6,692 bases of DNA, from contig JANWLI010000161.1 in NCBI GenBank assembly GCA_025450975.1, forward strand, positions 1 through 6,692, in the 5' to 3' direction. Below the pieces are notes generated by a model. It was not told the origin of the DNA. It was given only the letters and a program-made list of their open reading frames with translations, and ran no database searches. The position numbers and the translations under genes were made by a program. The stretch comes from Candidatus Kapaibacterium sp. Its GTDB lineage: Bacteria; Bacteroidota; Ignavibacteria; Palsa-1295. This document shows positions 6,201 to 6,692 of the stretch, piece by piece (position 1 is the first letter of the stretch; every line of letters begins with the position of its first letter).

Positions 6201-6692
6201 ATGGCTCTACCCTTTAAACAGGTCTTTCTTGCTGTTCTGGCGCTCGTACTCCTGGCTGCGGCACCGTCGTATGGCCAAGTGGGAAAAGATAATCTTGGCA
6301 AAGAATTTTACGTGGCCTTTGCAGACAACCAGGGCGCAGGATCCGATTTTATTAATGGCGACACCACGGTCTTCGCTTTATATTTAACAGGCCCCGTCGT
6401 GGCAACCGGCTATGTCGAAGTACCGGCGATCAATTTCCGACAAACCTTTACGACGACTCCTGGTCAGATCACGACGATCTATCTTCCAGATGGCGATGGC
6501 AGTTCGACAACGACTGTCGAGCTTATGAATTCGGAAGTCATCGCTCCCGGCATGGGCATTCATATCGTTGCCGACACAGAGATCGCCGTCTATGGCATGA
6601 GCCATAAACGGTTCTCGACCGATGCCTTTATGGCAATGCCACTCGATGTACTCGGCACCGAGTATCGGGCGATCTGCTATCCGACTTCTACC
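6201..6692 (+). CDS. Secreted IgGFc-binding-domain-like protein, 3' end outside window
   Basis: The first 164 codons of a plus-strand gene with no stop before the window edge. The ATG at 6201 opens a signal peptide: MALPFKQ, a long Leu/Ala/Val hydrophobic core, and probable cleavage after SYG at residue 25, before Q26. GKEFYVAF (33-40), then IAVYGMSHKRFSTDAFMAMP (128-147) and EYRAICYP (154-161) closely match the 685-residue protein (GQEF, YGMNHK, DAFIALP, HYIVLSYP) at nearly the same positions, so it belongs to the same family. By analogy it is an exported surface protein, probably with a T9SS signal at its unseen C-terminus. It is transcribed away from the DoxX operon, so it has its own promoter in the 241-bp intergenic region. 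The bases before the ATG contain only a weak GAAAG. The in-frame TAG at 6177-6179 rules out a start far upstream. Confidence 0.85.
   Translation, partial: MALPFKQVFLAVLALVLLAAAPSYGQVGKDNLGKEFYVAFADNQGAGSDFINGDTTVFALYLTGPVVATGYVEVPAINFRQTFTTTPGQITTIYLPDGDGSSTTTVELMNSEVIAPGMGIHIVADTEIAVYGMSHKRFSTDAFMAMPLDVLGTEYRAICYPTST

Overview
The window most likely comes from a member of the Bacteroidota/Chlorobiota (FCB) supergroup. Three things suggest this. One surface protein ends in a type IX secretion (T9SS) 'Por' type sorting domain, which is essentially limited to that group. Almost no start codon has a Shine-Dalgarno sequence in front of it, as is usual in Bacteroidota. The genes are also ordinary, moderate-GC (about 50%) chromosomal genes. 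A lineage such as Ignavibacteria or Candidatus Kapabacteria would fit, but this cannot be settled from 6.7 kb.

Layout. Positions 1-526 (minus) hold the N-terminal part of a secreted protein with an IgGFc-binding-type N-terminal domain; it runs off the left edge. Positions 642-2699 (minus) hold a complete 685-residue protein of the same family, with signal peptide, long IgGFc-binding-like region and C-terminal T9SS sorting domain. Next come four closely spaced minus-strand genes, read from right to left: a DoxX-family membrane protein (5522-5959), a GT4-like glycosyltransferase with a TTG start (4137-5483), prmC/hemK, the release-factor glutamine methyltransferase (3265-4137, TAATG overlap with the glycosyltransferase stop), and dtd, the D-aminoacyl-tRNA deacylase (2760-3215). 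A 241-bp divergent intergenic region follows (5960-6200), with a strong 30-nt hairpin and other small repeats. At 6201 a third member of the IgGFc-binding-like family starts on the plus strand and runs off the right edge.

How the genes fit together. The middle block looks like one operon mixing an envelope function (glycosyltransferase, DoxX) with translation quality and termination factors (prmC, dtd). The flanking genes are three paralogous exported proteins, probably carried across the outer membrane by T9SS and acting as surface or adhesion proteins; their ligands are unknown. I see no tRNA, rRNA, CRISPR array, insertion sequence or phage gene. The most unusual features are the expansion of the IgGFc-binding-like family and the structured divergent intergenic region; no clearly new system is visible.
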